The notes beneath the pieces were generated by a model. The model saw only the letters and a list, made by a program, of their open reading frames with translations, was not told the origin of the DNA and ran no database searches. A program made the position numbers and the translations under genes. Below, one piece after another: positions 8,719 through 17,623 of a DNA stretch of 64,000 bases (position 1 is the stretch's first letter; each line of letters begins with the position of its first letter). Source of the stretch: an uncultured Thermomicrobium sp. (GTDB lineage Bacteria; Chloroflexota; Chloroflexia; Thermomicrobiales; Thermomicrobiaceae); assembly GCA_938028665.1 (NCBI GenBank), contig CALIMB010000033.1, positions 54,862 through 118,861 on the forward strand, given 5' to 3'.

Positions 8719-9012
8719 ATGTTCATCGATCTCAGCTTCTTCGAGGTGGACGAGGGAATGCAGCTAGAGTTCGAACAACTGTTTCGTGTCTTGATCGCCG
8801 CCGCTCGCGACACCGAAGGGTGCGTTTCTTCCGAACTCGTCCGTCTTGACGAAGAACAACGCTACGTGTGGGTCGAGCGCTGGGTGAGTCGGGAGGCTCA
8901 TAACGCCTTCAACCAGCGCCTTTTCGGTGAGATCCTGCCGCGCTTGCCCGACGTCGAGCGCTATGCGCGGCGCCTTCTCGATCGAGACGCCGAAGGGTAT
9001 GTCGTGATTTAA
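8719..9012 (+). CDS. ABM-domain (antibiotic biosynthesis monooxygenase-like) protein
   Basis: 97 residues, a single dimeric alpha-beta barrel domain, the usual length. The pattern with FEQLFRVLIAAARDTEGCVSSELVRLDEEQRYVWVERW is the ABM signature region, here spanning about residues 18-54. Members include heme-degrading and quinone monooxygenases and many of unknown role. GGGGGAGG lies 5 nt before ATG. The gene is monocistronic by context. Confidence 0.75.
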   Translation: MFIDLSFFEVDEGMQLEFEQLFRVLIAAARDTEGCVSSELVRLDEEQRYVWVERWVSREAHNAFNQRLFGEILPRLPDVERYARRLLDRDAEGYVVI

Positions 9013-9182
9013 GCATTGACGAAATTGCTTTTCCCTAGCCGGCGTCTTGAGGGGAGCACGATGAGCGACAATTTTGGTCCGTTGAGTAGCTCGCGTGTTT
9101 CCGCCGCGCGAGGGTCCTCAGTGTTCATGACTTGTATGGCTGCAGAAGGTGGAGACAGCCGGAGAAAGCTTTCTGTCTTGGC

Positions 9183-10373
9183 TTAGAGTAGAGAGTCGCA
9201 CCGCAGCGGAGTGTCGTCGATCTCGCCGACCAGCGGACCGGCGTACCGGTGAAACGCCTCCGTCATGGCGCGCCCATCAGGAGCAATGAAATCATCAGGA
9301 ACAGCGCGTTCCCGACCAGCGAGCGTCTCAAGTGGAATGGGCCGGAAGTCGACACGGTATGGGCTATCGCTCAGCCGGACAATGCCAACGGAGCAGCCGC
9401 TCTGCCCTGCTTGCGCCCACTGGGCGGCAATGCGACCAATCAGACGAGCCTCCTCACGGTCTAGAGGCGCAATCACTGGGATGAAGGAGCGGGCGAGAGC
9501 GCCGGGGCGGATGACCCGGGCTCGTCGTCCAGTGCGTCTCTCCAGTATCTCAGCGAGTACTTCTGCTGGACTGGATGAGTAGACGTGCCCATAAGGATCG
9601 ATCCACCGTACTTCGGGGCCGGCTATGGGCGTCCCGCATGAATCGCGCAGTGTTTCCGGTACAACCGCAACGAGCCAGCCGAGCTGTTGCTGCATGGTCA
9701 GCAGCTCGTCGACAAGCGCTTCACGCGAGAGAGGCGGGCGTTCCGGTAAGAGCAGGCGAAGATGTGGGCTGAAGTCTCCAACATTGGCCAGTGCACAGGC
9801 GGCGACCAGCCATCCGGCGTTGCGTCCTTGCACTTCAAGGAGCGTGAAGGAATAAAGTTCCCGGACAGACCAACTGTCAAGGAGCAGCCCGCGCGTCGCG
9901 AAGGCGAGGAAGCGCGCTGCTGACGGATAGCCAGGTGTGTGATCGTTCCCCGGGAGATCGTTGTCAATCGTCTTCGGTGCGTGGACGACTGTGAGTGGAT
10001 AACCAGCGCGGGTTGCCGCCGAAAGGAGGGTCTGTGCCGTCTCAGCTGTATCATTCCCGCCGATCGCGATGATGGCGGTTACCCCGAGTCTCCGGAGCTG
10101 ACCCAGGATCACGTTGCTTGCGTGATCGTTGAGTCGTTCCCGCGAGGTGCCCAGTGCCGCACCGGGGAGGCGAGCGAGTGTCTCGAGCTGCCGATGGTCA
10201 CAGGAGGTGAGATCAATCAGGTCATCAGCGAGTAGACCTGTCACAGCGCGGCGAGCACCGAGCACACGCGTGAAGCCTACACTTCGGGCTCCTTCAATAA
10301 TTCCCGCGAGGGTTGCGTTGATCACAGCGGTTGGCCCGCCACTCTGGAAAACGAGCAATGTGTCTCCGCGCAT
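9183..10373 (-). CDS. 6-phosphofructokinase, pyrophosphate-dependent type
   Basis: 396 residues. Phosphorylates fructose 6-phosphate in glycolysis. The phosphoryl-donor site reads GGND at 105-108 and PKTIDND at 133-139. Asp108 and Lys134 replace the two glycines that mark ATP-dependent enzymes, which points to pyrophosphate as donor and a reversible, non-allosteric enzyme. Asn107 instead of Asp is a known variant of the PPi group. The ATG shares its A with the TGA of the upstream amidohydrolase (TGATG), so the two are cotranscribed. Confidence 0.88.
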   Translation of the reverse strand: MRGDTLLVFQSGGPTAVINATLAGIIEGARSVGFTRVLGARRAVTGLLADDLIDLTSCDHRQLETLARLPGAALGTSRERLNDHASNVILGQLRRLGVTAIIAIGGNDTAETAQTLLSAATRAGYPLTVVHAPKTIDNDLPGNDHTPGYPSAARFLAFATRGLLLDSWSVRELYSFTLLEVQGRNAGWLVAACALANVGDFSPHLRLLLPERPPLSREALVDELLTMQQQLGWLVAVVPETLRDSCGTPIAGPEVRWIDPYGHVYSSSPAEVLAEILERRTGRRARVIRPGALARSFIPVIAPLDREEARLIGRIAAQWAQAGQSGCSVGIVRLSDSPYRVDFRPIPLETLAGRERAVPDDFIAPDGRAMTEAFHRYAGPLVGEIDDTPLRCDSLL

Positions 10374-11371
10374 CAGGAGACTCCAAGTGTCAATGAAATG
10401 CGGAACAGCCGCATGGCATTCTCTGCAAGAATCTTGCGTTTGGCGCGTGGGGAGATGGGTAATTCTTCAATCACGCGTGGGGCGCGCTCAATATCCCCGA
10501 CTTGATGTGGATGGTCACTGCCGAGGATGAGGCGATCTTCTCCAACGAAGGCAAGTCCCAGAAGAAGGCATGCGGGATCAAAGAGGACTGTATCGAGGTA
10601 CATCTCGCGAAAATATTCGATTGGAGGACGTTGGAGGCAACCGCGGAGTTCGGGATAGGCGTGATAGCCGCGCTGCACGCGCTCGGCCAGATATGGGAGC
10701 GCCCCTCCGAGATGGGTTTGAATCAATGTCAGACGTGGGAATCGTTCCAGGATACCGCCGAGGACCATGCGAACGGCGGTCATTGTCGTGTCGTAGGCAA
10801 ATCCAAGAAGTGCCACAAGCCGATAGTCACTGAGGTAGTCGGCAAATGCTGGAGTAGTTGGATGAATCATGAGCGGGACACTGAGCGCCTCCGCTGCCTC
10901 AAAGATCGGCCAGAACTCCGATGCATCAAGCGGACGGCCGTTGACGTTGGAGAACAACAGGGCTCCCACGAGACCAAGTTCGCGGACTGCGCGTTCGAGT
11001 TCGTACGCTGCCGCTTCCGGCGTTTGCAGGGGAAGCGTGGCCAGGCACCGCAGCCGATCAGGATACGTACGCTGCATCTCTGCGAATTCATTATTGACAA
11101 CCTGGGCCAGCGCGATGGCTCGATCGGGACGCTCGACATGGACGCCTGGAGTGGTTAAGGAGAGAATCGCCAAGTCGATTCCTGCGTGTTCCATATCTTG
11201 GAGACGCGCTTCGAGTGAGATGTGTGCGGGGGCAAGGACGTTATAGTCGCCCGCAGAGTGCAGCACAAGATTGCCTGCATCATCCCGAACGAGTGTTGCG
11301 TGATCACTGGAGCGTTCGATTTCACGGAGGTAGCCTGCTGGGTAGAAGTGTGTGTGGCAATCGATCCGCAC
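10373..11371 (-). CDS. Amidohydrolase, ACMSD/decarboxylase-like family
   Basis: 332 residues. A TIM-barrel metal enzyme: HxH motif near the N-terminus (DCHTHFYP), a later HPTTPAFADY, QTHLGGALPY, and the C-terminal Asp of GSDHPHQVGD. This set fits the aminocarboxymuconate-semialdehyde decarboxylase group, acting on an aromatic or enol acid; the substrate is unknown. The GTG at 11371 follows GAAAGGAC and begins immediately before the metal motif, as in relatives. A longer frame to 11467 has an unlikely N-terminus. Translationally coupled to the phosphofructokinase. Confidence 0.82.
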   Translation of the reverse strand: MRIDCHTHFYPAGYLREIERSSDHATLVRDDAGNLVLHSAGDYNVLAPAHISLEARLQDMEHAGIDLAILSLTTPGVHVERPDRAIALAQVVNNEFAEMQRTYPDRLRCLATLPLQTPEAAAYELERAVRELGLVGALLFSNVNGRPLDASEFWPIFEAAEALSVPLMIHPTTPAFADYLSDYRLVALLGFAYDTTMTAVRMVLGGILERFPRLTLIQTHLGGALPYLAERVQRGYHAYPELRGCLQRPPIEYFREMYLDTVLFDPACLLLGLAFVGEDRLILGSDHPHQVGDIERAPRVIEELPISPRAKRKILAENAMRLFRISLTLGVS

Positions 11372-11634
11372 GGGTCGTCCTTTCGCTGTGAACGGAATCC
11401 AGTCTACTTTGCCACAATAGTTTGGCTTGCGGAAGGAGCTACAGCGCTCTGTCGTGGTCTTGAGCATCCCTGATCATAGTGCTGCAGCATCGGCCGGCCT
11501 GGGGCACAGACTATCCAGCGCGGGTCGTTTCGGGGGCGGTGGTTGCTGAGCGCCACGCTCACGGCGGAACGGGTACAACCCGTACCGGAGAATGGAAACA
11601 CTAGAGTTCTTGAGAACCCGTGGGCCATACACGC

Positions 11635-12390
11635 TCAGGGGCGTGTCAAACGGTGTACCGTGACTGTGACCATGGAGTCGCTGACATCGGGCCATGGCCC
11701 CGGCCAGAACTCGACGTCGTCTTGCCATCCCATCTCTCGCAACCGTTCGATGAATCTTGCTGCAGTGCGACGTCCCGGCTCGGCGAGCCAGAGCGCCCCA
11801 CCAGAAGCAGTGACGCGTTCGACGAGTGTGAGGAGTGGTGCAATGTCCCGCTCTTCGTAGAGGACGTCGGCTGCCAAGACCAGGGGCGCACCCATCGACT
11901 GGACCAGTGTAAAGAACTCGGGTGACGGCTTTCGCCAGTTGAGGCGCAAGGTGGCGGGAGTGCGGCCAGTGTTCGCAAGACAGTTCCATCGGGTCAGCAG
12001 CAAGGCCTCGGCACTGTAGTCGGTCACCAGCACTTCTGCGCCAGCCCACAGGGCTGCAACAGCTGTCACCCCTAGGCCACAGCCGAGTTCCACGACGGGA
12101 CGTCCGCGCACGGCAGCCGATTCGAGGAGCACGGCATCGCCCAACGCGATGCCGCTAGGCCAGAGCTCAGCCCAATAGGGCAACTGCTCTTCGGGGTCGT
12201 CCTGTGCCAGTTCAAGCAGCCGATCGATATCAGCAGGCTGAACCAGTGTTAGACTCCGCCTGCTACGAGGCAGAGTCAGCGAGCGGATTCGGAGCGGGCC
12301 AAACCGAACCTGATCCCAGCCAGGGATGAGCGCTGGCTCCGGTGGAAGCCTCTCCGGAATGCTGTTTGCCGTGGCAGTCAACGGTGTCAT
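11635..12390 (-). CDS. SAM-dependent methyltransferase, METTL21/ETFB-lysine type
   Basis: 251 residues. Class I methyltransferase fold: motif I VVELGCGLGVTAVAA (about 97-111), then LVTDYSAEAL, and LAADVLYEE after strand 4. The PYWAELWPSG segment before motif I is typical of the Nnt1/METTL21/ETFB-KMT group, which methylates protein lysines. Target not known. It overlaps the 3' end of ileS by 4 nt (ATGA), so it is expressed from the ileS transcript and thus under T-box control. Confidence 0.75.
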   Translation of the reverse strand: MTPLTATANSIPERLPPEPALIPGWDQVRFGPLRIRSLTLPRSRRSLTLVQPADIDRLLELAQDDPEEQLPYWAELWPSGIALGDAVLLESAAVRGRPVVELGCGLGVTAVAALWAGAEVLVTDYSAEALLLTRWNCLANTGRTPATLRLNWRKPSPEFFTLVQSMGAPLVLAADVLYEERDIAPLLTLVERVTASGGALWLAEPGRRTAARFIERLREMGWQDDVEFWPGPWPDVSDSMVTVTVHRLTRP

Positions 12391-15300
12391 TTCCGAGCCT
12401 CAGCGAGACGTCCGACGCGCCGTAGGGTGACGACGAAGCGTTCGCGCCCCACTTTGACTTCCTCGAGATGTCCATCCTCGCACTCCGGATCGCCGGGGCG
12501 GAGCTCGACGGCGAGTATCTCATGCGCGATATAGTCAGCAAATCGTTGCACCGCGGTAGCCATCTCACCAGATGCACGATAGACAACGACAATCGTGTCG
12601 TCGATCTCGAACCCGGCATTCTTACGCGCCTCTTGGACTCCGCGGACGAAATCGCGGGCTAATCCTTCGAGCCGCAGCTCTGGGGTGATCTCCAGATCAA
12701 CCGCGACCAACAAGTCACGGTCTTCGCTGGCGGCGAATCCGGGCCGATCGAGTGCTTCGACAAAGAAGTCATCTGGACTCAATTCGAATTCCTCACCGTC
12801 AACTTCGAGAGTAATAGAGTTCCCACTGCGGAGGCGTCGGGCGAGTTGGTTCTGATCCAGCTCGGTGAGGACACGCTGGAACACTGGGAGCTTTGCTCCG
12901 AGCCGTGGCCCAAGGAGTGGAAGGTTCGGCTTCACGCGGTAGGTCAGGTAGTCTTCGGGACGATCGGCAAACTCGACGGTCTTGACATTGAGCTCATCCA
13001 TAAACTGATCGAGCAGGCGTTCGACTGCACGCCGAGCAGCGGGTTCACGAACGGCAACCACGGCTCGGGCCAGTGGCTGGCGCACCTTGACGCCGGCCTT
13101 GTTGCGTGCTGCCCGACCAAGTTCCACCGCCCGCAACAACCAGTTCATGTCCTGGATAAGTTGAAGATCGATCTTTGCCGGGTCCGCCTCCGGGTAGTCT
13201 GTCAGGTGCACTGACTCTGGGGACTGGGGATGAATACGGCGAACAAGGTTCTGGTACATCAGCTCCGTCGTGAACGGGATAAAGGGTGCCAGGAGCTTGG
13301 CGAGCGTCACTAGCACCTCGTAGAGCGTGAGATAGGCCGCTACCTTATCGCGGTCACTCTCGGTCTTCCAGAAGCGACGACGGTTGCGGCGGATGTACCA
13401 GTTGGAGAGATCGTCGACAACGAACTCCTGGAGGGCGCGCGCCGCATTCATGGCGTCGTAATCCTGGATCCGGTCACGGACCGTCATGATGACCTGCTGG
13501 AGTCGTGCCAGGATCCAGCGATCCAGGAGGGTCCGTTGTTCGAGGGGCACGTCATGCTGATGTGGAACGAAGCGATCGAGCCGGGCGTAGTTGGCGAAGA
13601 AAGCATAGGAGTTCCACAGCGGCAAGAGGAACGTCCGGCGAACCTCATCGAGTAGGCGCCAACCGAAGTTGAGATTCTGTGCCGGATTGTGCTTGAGATA
13701 AAGCCAACGCATCACGTCGACGCCAGCGTGCTCCGCTGCTTCGTCGAACCAGATAGCGTTGCCTTTACTCTTGTGCATCTCTTCGCCCTTTTCGTCGCGG
13801 AGAAGGGCGAAGCCGAGGCAGGTCTTCATTGGTGCTTGCCCGGTGAGCACCGTGCTCTGGGCGAGGAGAGAGTAGAACCAATTTCGGAATTGACCAGGGA
13901 ACGACTCCGTGATGAAATCGACCGGGAACCACTCTTGCCAGTACGGGCGATCATGCCGATATCCAAGTGTGGAGAAGGGCACAATACCGGCGTCGAGCCA
14001 CGGATTGCCGACGTCAGGGATGCGGCTCGCCACAGCTCCGCACTGCTCGCAACGGATTTTGACCGCATCGATCCATGGCCGGTGCGGGGTGTGTCCCTCG
14101 AACTCCTCCCAACCGGCGATGGCCCGCTCGCGCAGCTCCTGCTCACTGCCGATCACATCAAACCAGCCGCACTCCGAGCACTGCCAGATAGGGAGCGCAA
14201 GACCCCAATAGCGTTTCTTCGAAATCATCCAGTCGTCCATGTTGCGCAGCCAATCCAGCTCGCGCTCGAGTCCAAACTCTGGGATCCAGCGTACCTGGCG
14301 AGCTGCCTGCATGACTTTTTCGCGCCAGGGATCGACTGCGATGAACCACTCGTCGACCAACCGGAAGACGAGCTCCGTCCCGCAGCGCCAGCAGGTTGGG
14401 TAGCGGTGGGTGTATGGTTCACGCCGATAGAGCAGTCCGCGTGTCTCCAAGTCATGTGCGATCGGCTCAGCGACCTTGTGCACATGTTGGCCGGTTAGCC
14501 AGCCGAATCCATCGACATAATGGCCATCTTCAGTCAAGGGTGCAATGACAGCGAGCGTCTGCTCTTTGCTCAACTGATAGTCCTCACGCCCGCACCCTGG
14601 AGCAATGTGCACGATCCCGGTTCCCTCGCTCGGATCAACAGACTCCCACGGGATCACTCGGTGCTCAACTTGTGCATTGACTGGTAAGTGGTCGTATGGT
14701 CCGTGGTAACGAAGACCGATGAGGTCGCTTCCCTTCAGATATTGCAAGACTTCATATGGACCTCGCAGAGCATGGCGGGCCGCTTCTTCGGCAAGGATCA
14801 GCACCTCATCTCCTTGTCGGACGCGGACATAAGTCAGATCGGGATGAACAGCAGCCGCAACGTTTGCAGTCAGTGTCCAAGGAGTCGTTGTCCAGACGAG
14901 GAGTGATTCGCGATCGCGTTCTGCAAGCGGAAAGCGGAGATAGAGACTGAGGTGTGTAATTTCCTTGTATCCTTCGCTGACTTCCATCTCGGAGAGACCG
15001 GTTGCGCACCGTGGGCACCAGGGCATGACGTCAAAGCCGTGGTAGATCCAGCCGTTTTGGTGGCACACCTTCAAAAAGTGCCAGATCGCATAGTTGTTCT
15101 CGTCAGAAAGCGTATAGTAGGAGTTGTCCCAGTCCATGAAGTACCCGAGACGCTTGGACTGCTCAGTCTGGATAGCCGAATAGGTGAAGACACGTTCTTT
15201 GCACTTCTCCACGAAGCGGTCGATGCCGTAGGCCTCAATATCCCGCTTGGACGTGAAGCCGAGTTCGCGTTCGACTTCCACTTCGACCCAGAGGCCTTGG

Positions 15301-15566
15301 CAGTCGAACCCGTTTTGGTAGCGTTGGCGGTAGCCGAGCATGGTGTAGAAGCGTTGATAGAAATCCTTGTAGGTACGCCCCCAGGCGTGGTGCACACCCA
15401 TCGGATTGTTTGCGGTAATGGGGCCGTCCATAAACGAATAGCGCTTGTCGCTGTGGGCGTTTCGCCTAAGGTACTTCTGAACAATACCATGGTCATACCA
15501 CCAGCGGAGGACTGCACGCTCGAGCGCTGGGAAATCGATGTCCTTGGTCGGCACGGGCTCGAACAT
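12387..15566 (-). CDS. ileS: Isoleucyl-tRNA synthetase
   Basis: 1059 residues, long (type 2, eukaryote/archaeon-like) form. Class I signatures: the HIGH equivalent PMGVHHAWG at 55-63 and the KMSKS equivalent MHKSKGN near residue 598. The editing domain (CP1), zinc-type CxxC pairs (CRWCGT-like and CEQCG) and the anticodon-binding region follow. The ATG at 15566 has GGGAGGTG 6 nt upstream and gives MFEPVPTKDIDFPALE; a longer frame from 15623 starts inside the T-box terminator and is unlikely. Charges tRNA-Ile and edits valine. A T-box riboswitch lies directly upstream and a methyltransferase gene is coupled downstream. Confidence 0.96.
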   Translation of the reverse strand: MFEPVPTKDIDFPALERAVLRWWYDHGIVQKYLRRNAHSDKRYSFMDGPITANNPMGVHHAWGRTYKDFYQRFYTMLGYRQRYQNGFDCQGLWVEVEVERELGFTSKRDIEAYGIDRFVEKCKERVFTYSAIQTEQSKRLGYFMDWDNSYYTLSDENNYAIWHFLKVCHQNGWIYHGFDVMPWCPRCATGLSEMEVSEGYKEITHLSLYLRFPLAERDRESLLVWTTTPWTLTANVAAAVHPDLTYVRVRQGDEVLILAEEAARHALRGPYEVLQYLKGSDLIGLRYHGPYDHLPVNAQVEHRVIPWESVDPSEGTGIVHIAPGCGREDYQLSKEQTLAVIAPLTEDGHYVDGFGWLTGQHVHKVAEPIAHDLETRGLLYRREPYTHRYPTCWRCGTELVFRLVDEWFIAVDPWREKVMQAARQVRWIPEFGLERELDWLRNMDDWMISKKRYWGLALPIWQCSECGWFDVIGSEQELRERAIAGWEEFEGHTPHRPWIDAVKIRCEQCGAVASRIPDVGNPWLDAGIVPFSTLGYRHDRPYWQEWFPVDFITESFPGQFRNWFYSLLAQSTVLTGQAPMKTCLGFALLRDEKGEEMHKSKGNAIWFDEAAEHAGVDVMRWLYLKHNPAQNLNFGWRLLDEVRRTFLLPLWNSYAFFANYARLDRFVPHQHDVPLEQRTLLDRWILARLQQVIMTVRDRIQDYDAMNAARALQEFVVDDLSNWYIRRNRRRFWKTESDRDKVAAYLTLYEVLVTLAKLLAPFIPFTTELMYQNLVRRIHPQSPESVHLTDYPEADPAKIDLQLIQDMNWLLRAVELGRAARNKAGVKVRQPLARAVVAVREPAARRAVERLLDQFMDELNVKTVEFADRPEDYLTYRVKPNLPLLGPRLGAKLPVFQRVLTELDQNQLARRLRSGNSITLEVDGEEFELSPDDFFVEALDRPGFAASEDRDLLVAVDLEITPELRLEGLARDFVRGVQEARKNAGFEIDDTIVVVYRASGEMATAVQRFADYIAHEILAVELRPGDPECEDGHLEEVKVGRERFVVTLRRVGRLAEARK

Positions 15567-15625
15567 GTGGTACACCTCCCGACGATTGCGATGCGTCATC
15601 TTGATCTGCACGGACGTCTTCATTG

Positions 15626-15890
15626 AAAACCCCCGCCCTCAGATCTGAGGACGGGGGTTCACCCGCGGTACCACCCCAGTTGGCCCAGGATCTTGCTGTC
15701 CTGAACCCACTCTTGGCCGCTATAACGGGCGACTCCCGTCTGCGCCTACTTTGGCCTTTGACCAGTTCGGGCAGCGGCTCGGGAAGGATCTTCCGTCGCG
15801 GCTATCCCATCCGGCTCGCACCATCCCGGACTCGCTGTGGGTAGCTTGCGACGTACTCGGTTCCGTCTTCGCCGTTGTTATGCTCAATTG
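15626..15890 (-). promoter_or_regulatory. T-box riboswitch of ileS (tRNA-Ile sensing)
   Basis: On the minus strand the conserved T-box GGGGTGGTACCGCGG occurs at 15663-15677, before a 14-bp hairpin with one G-U pair and a GATC loop (15627-15659) ending in a short T run: the terminator alternative. Upstream, stem I elements are visible: GAAGACGG with GAGTACG, the distal-loop-like GATGGTGCGAGCCGG, and a candidate ATC isoleucine specifier at 15787-15789 in GGAAGATCC. Uncharged tRNA-Ile should favour readthrough. Exact 5' end and specifier are inferred. Confidence 0.88.
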
Positions 15891-15895
15891 TCATC

Positions 15896-16303
15896 ATTCA
15901 CAACGCTACCATGGATTGCAGCTTGGCGGCAACTGCCCGTTGCACCGAGTGCACAGAGAGTCGCTTGGGTTGACTCACTGGGTAAGTGGCTAGTAGTGAC
16001 CTATGCCGCACCGAGTGTCGATCTGGATTGCGGAAAAATCGGTCTCGGGACCTGAGAAAGGTTTAGTTCCCAGACTCAGGTAGTAGGTAAGCAATCGGAG
16101 ACCAGTGGGCACAAGGTCATAGAGGCACAGACGTCAGAGCGCCGAGGCTCACTCGGGCGCCTTGGAGTGCGGCTGCTTTGGGGGACAAAGATGCTGATGT
16201 CCGAGACCATCCAGGGGGTGTGTCAGGACTAGCGAGCGGGAACTCGATTTGCAACAAGGCGCACCAGCGGAGTAGTCTCTGCGATTATCCCGTGCGTGGT
16301 TGG
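15896..16303. other. Intergenic region without a recognisable gene
   Basis: About 400 nt between the ileS T-box and the MFS promoter. An inverted repeat ACCTGAG/CTCAGGT with an 18-nt loop lies near 16050-16082. The ileS promoter should be near 15896-15950 on the minus strand, but only weak boxes are seen. No gene is supported. Confidence 0.45.
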
Positions 16304-16332
16304 TTGACAGATGCCAGCTGTTCCCTTAGGGT
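16304..16332 (+). promoter_or_regulatory. Candidate promoter of the MFS transporter gene
   Basis: A perfect TTGACA (16304-16309) followed after 17 nt by TAGGGT (16327-16332), a weak -10. It lies 41 nt before the start codon of the transporter. The good -35 carries the call. Confidence 0.4.
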
Positions 16333-16372
16333 TGGGTGATAGCAGCAAGATCGTGATGGGGAAGTCGGAAGC

Positions 16373-17605
16373 ATGCTGAAACAGTCAATGGTGATGCGTT
16401 GGATCGCTTTGATCGGCATAACCGCCATTATGGCGACGGCGGCTGGTGGGCGGTTTCTTATCGGCTTGGTGTTCCCCGATATCCAGCACGACATGCACGC
16501 CAGCCACGCCCAGCTCGGCTCAATTGTGTCGCTGAGTGTTCTGGTTGTCGGCCTGGCCCAGCCGGTTGTCGGGTGGCTCGTTGATCGTTTTTCGGCCCGT
16601 GTCGTCGCACTCGGAGGACTCTGTTGCCTCGGGGTGGGACTACTTGTTGGGGGTCGAGCGCACGATCGGCTTGCGCTGACCGTCGGACTGGGGGTTCTTG
16701 CTGGTCTGGGACTCGCGACAGTTTCACCAACGCTTCTGACACCGGTAGTGGCAGCATGGTTCGAGCAAGGGAGAACGACAGCCCTCTCAGTCGTCTCAAC
16801 AGCGAATCCCGCTGGACAAGCGCTAGTGGTCCCCATCTTGGCGGCGCTGGTGACGGAGCTTGGCTGGCGTGCAGCGTTCTCCGTGCTCGGGATCGGTCTG
16901 CTGGTGCTTGCTCCGGTGGCAGCGCTGCTCCTGAGCTCACGGGGTCCGCAATGGCGCAGGAGTACTGAAGCGAGCGGATGTAGCGTGACGGATGCCCTCT
17001 GTTCGCCTGCCTGGTGGCAGTTCGCCTTTGGCTTTTTTGTCTGCGGTTTCACCATGGGCTGGGTTATGACCTATTTCGTCGACTACGCGACGCGCCTCGG
17101 ACTTAGTCACACTGTGGCGGCGAGCGGTCTCGCGCTGACAGGATGGGCGAGCATTGGTGGAGCTTTCGCCACCGGCTGGTGGTTGGACCGCACGGGAAGC
17201 ATCCTCCCGTTAGCTTTCGTCTATGCACTCCGTGGATTCGGTTTTGTCCTCTTGCTCTGGTTCGGGGGGCACGCAGTTGGACTCCTCATTGCGGCGCTTG
17301 TCATCGGGTTTTCTTGGAGTGCGACGACACCACTCACGTCGTCACTCTGTGCAACCCTCTTCGGGCGACGGCGGCTTGGGACAATCTTCGGATTGCTTTT
17401 CGCGGTGATGCCGCTCGGTACAGCTGCCGGATCCGCCTTCGCTGGCCTGTTGTTTGACTGGACAGGTAACTACAACGTCTCGCTCCTACTCGCAGCGGCG
17501 GCGGGACTTTCTGCTGCGGCCGTTGTCTTCCCGGTACGCGTGTCGCCGCGCCCGTGCGTTCGGCGCGACCAAGAGCTGCAGACGGCTCCTACGACAGCCC
17601 AGTGA
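16373..17605 (+). CDS. MFS transporter
   Basis: 410 residues, about 12 membrane helices. The loop 2-3 motif GWLVDRFSARVVALGG is the MFS signature, with a second copy-like TGWWLDRTGSILPL in the C-terminal half. It resembles the monocarboxylate/oxalate:formate-like MFS group (early GGRFLIGLVFPDIQ), but the substrate cannot be told. ATG at 16373 has GGAAGTCGGAAG upstream; Met6 and Met8 are alternatives. The DUF1624-like gene follows 18 nt later in the same direction and is probably cotranscribed. Confidence 0.87.
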   Translation: MLKQSMVMRWIALIGITAIMATAAGGRFLIGLVFPDIQHDMHASHAQLGSIVSLSVLVVGLAQPVVGWLVDRFSARVVALGGLCCLGVGLLVGGRAHDRLALTVGLGVLAGLGLATVSPTLLTPVVAAWFEQGRTTALSVVSTANPAGQALVVPILAALVTELGWRAAFSVLGIGLLVLAPVAALLLSSRGPQWRRSTEASGCSVTDALCSPAWWQFAFGFFVCGFTMGWVMTYFVDYATRLGLSHTVAASGLALTGWASIGGAFATGWWLDRTGSILPLAFVYALRGFGFVLLLWFGGHAVGLLIAALVIGFSWSATTPLTSSLCATLFGRRRLGTIFGLLFAVMPLGTAAGSAFAGLLFDWTGNYNVSLLLAAAAGLSAAAVVFPVRVSPRPCVRRDQELQTAPTTAQ

Positions 17606-17623
17606 GCAGGTGCGTACGCTTCG

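Noticed and set aside
9061..9186. 41-codon plus-strand ORF with GGGGAG upstream, ending in the stop of the phosphofructokinase
   Set aside because: Ser/Arg-rich, unnatural composition; the spacing is short. A chance frame is more likely.
15567..15623. In-frame N-terminal extension of IleRS from an ATG at 15623
   Set aside because: The ATG lies at the foot of the T-box terminator and the ribosome site and family start both fit 15566.
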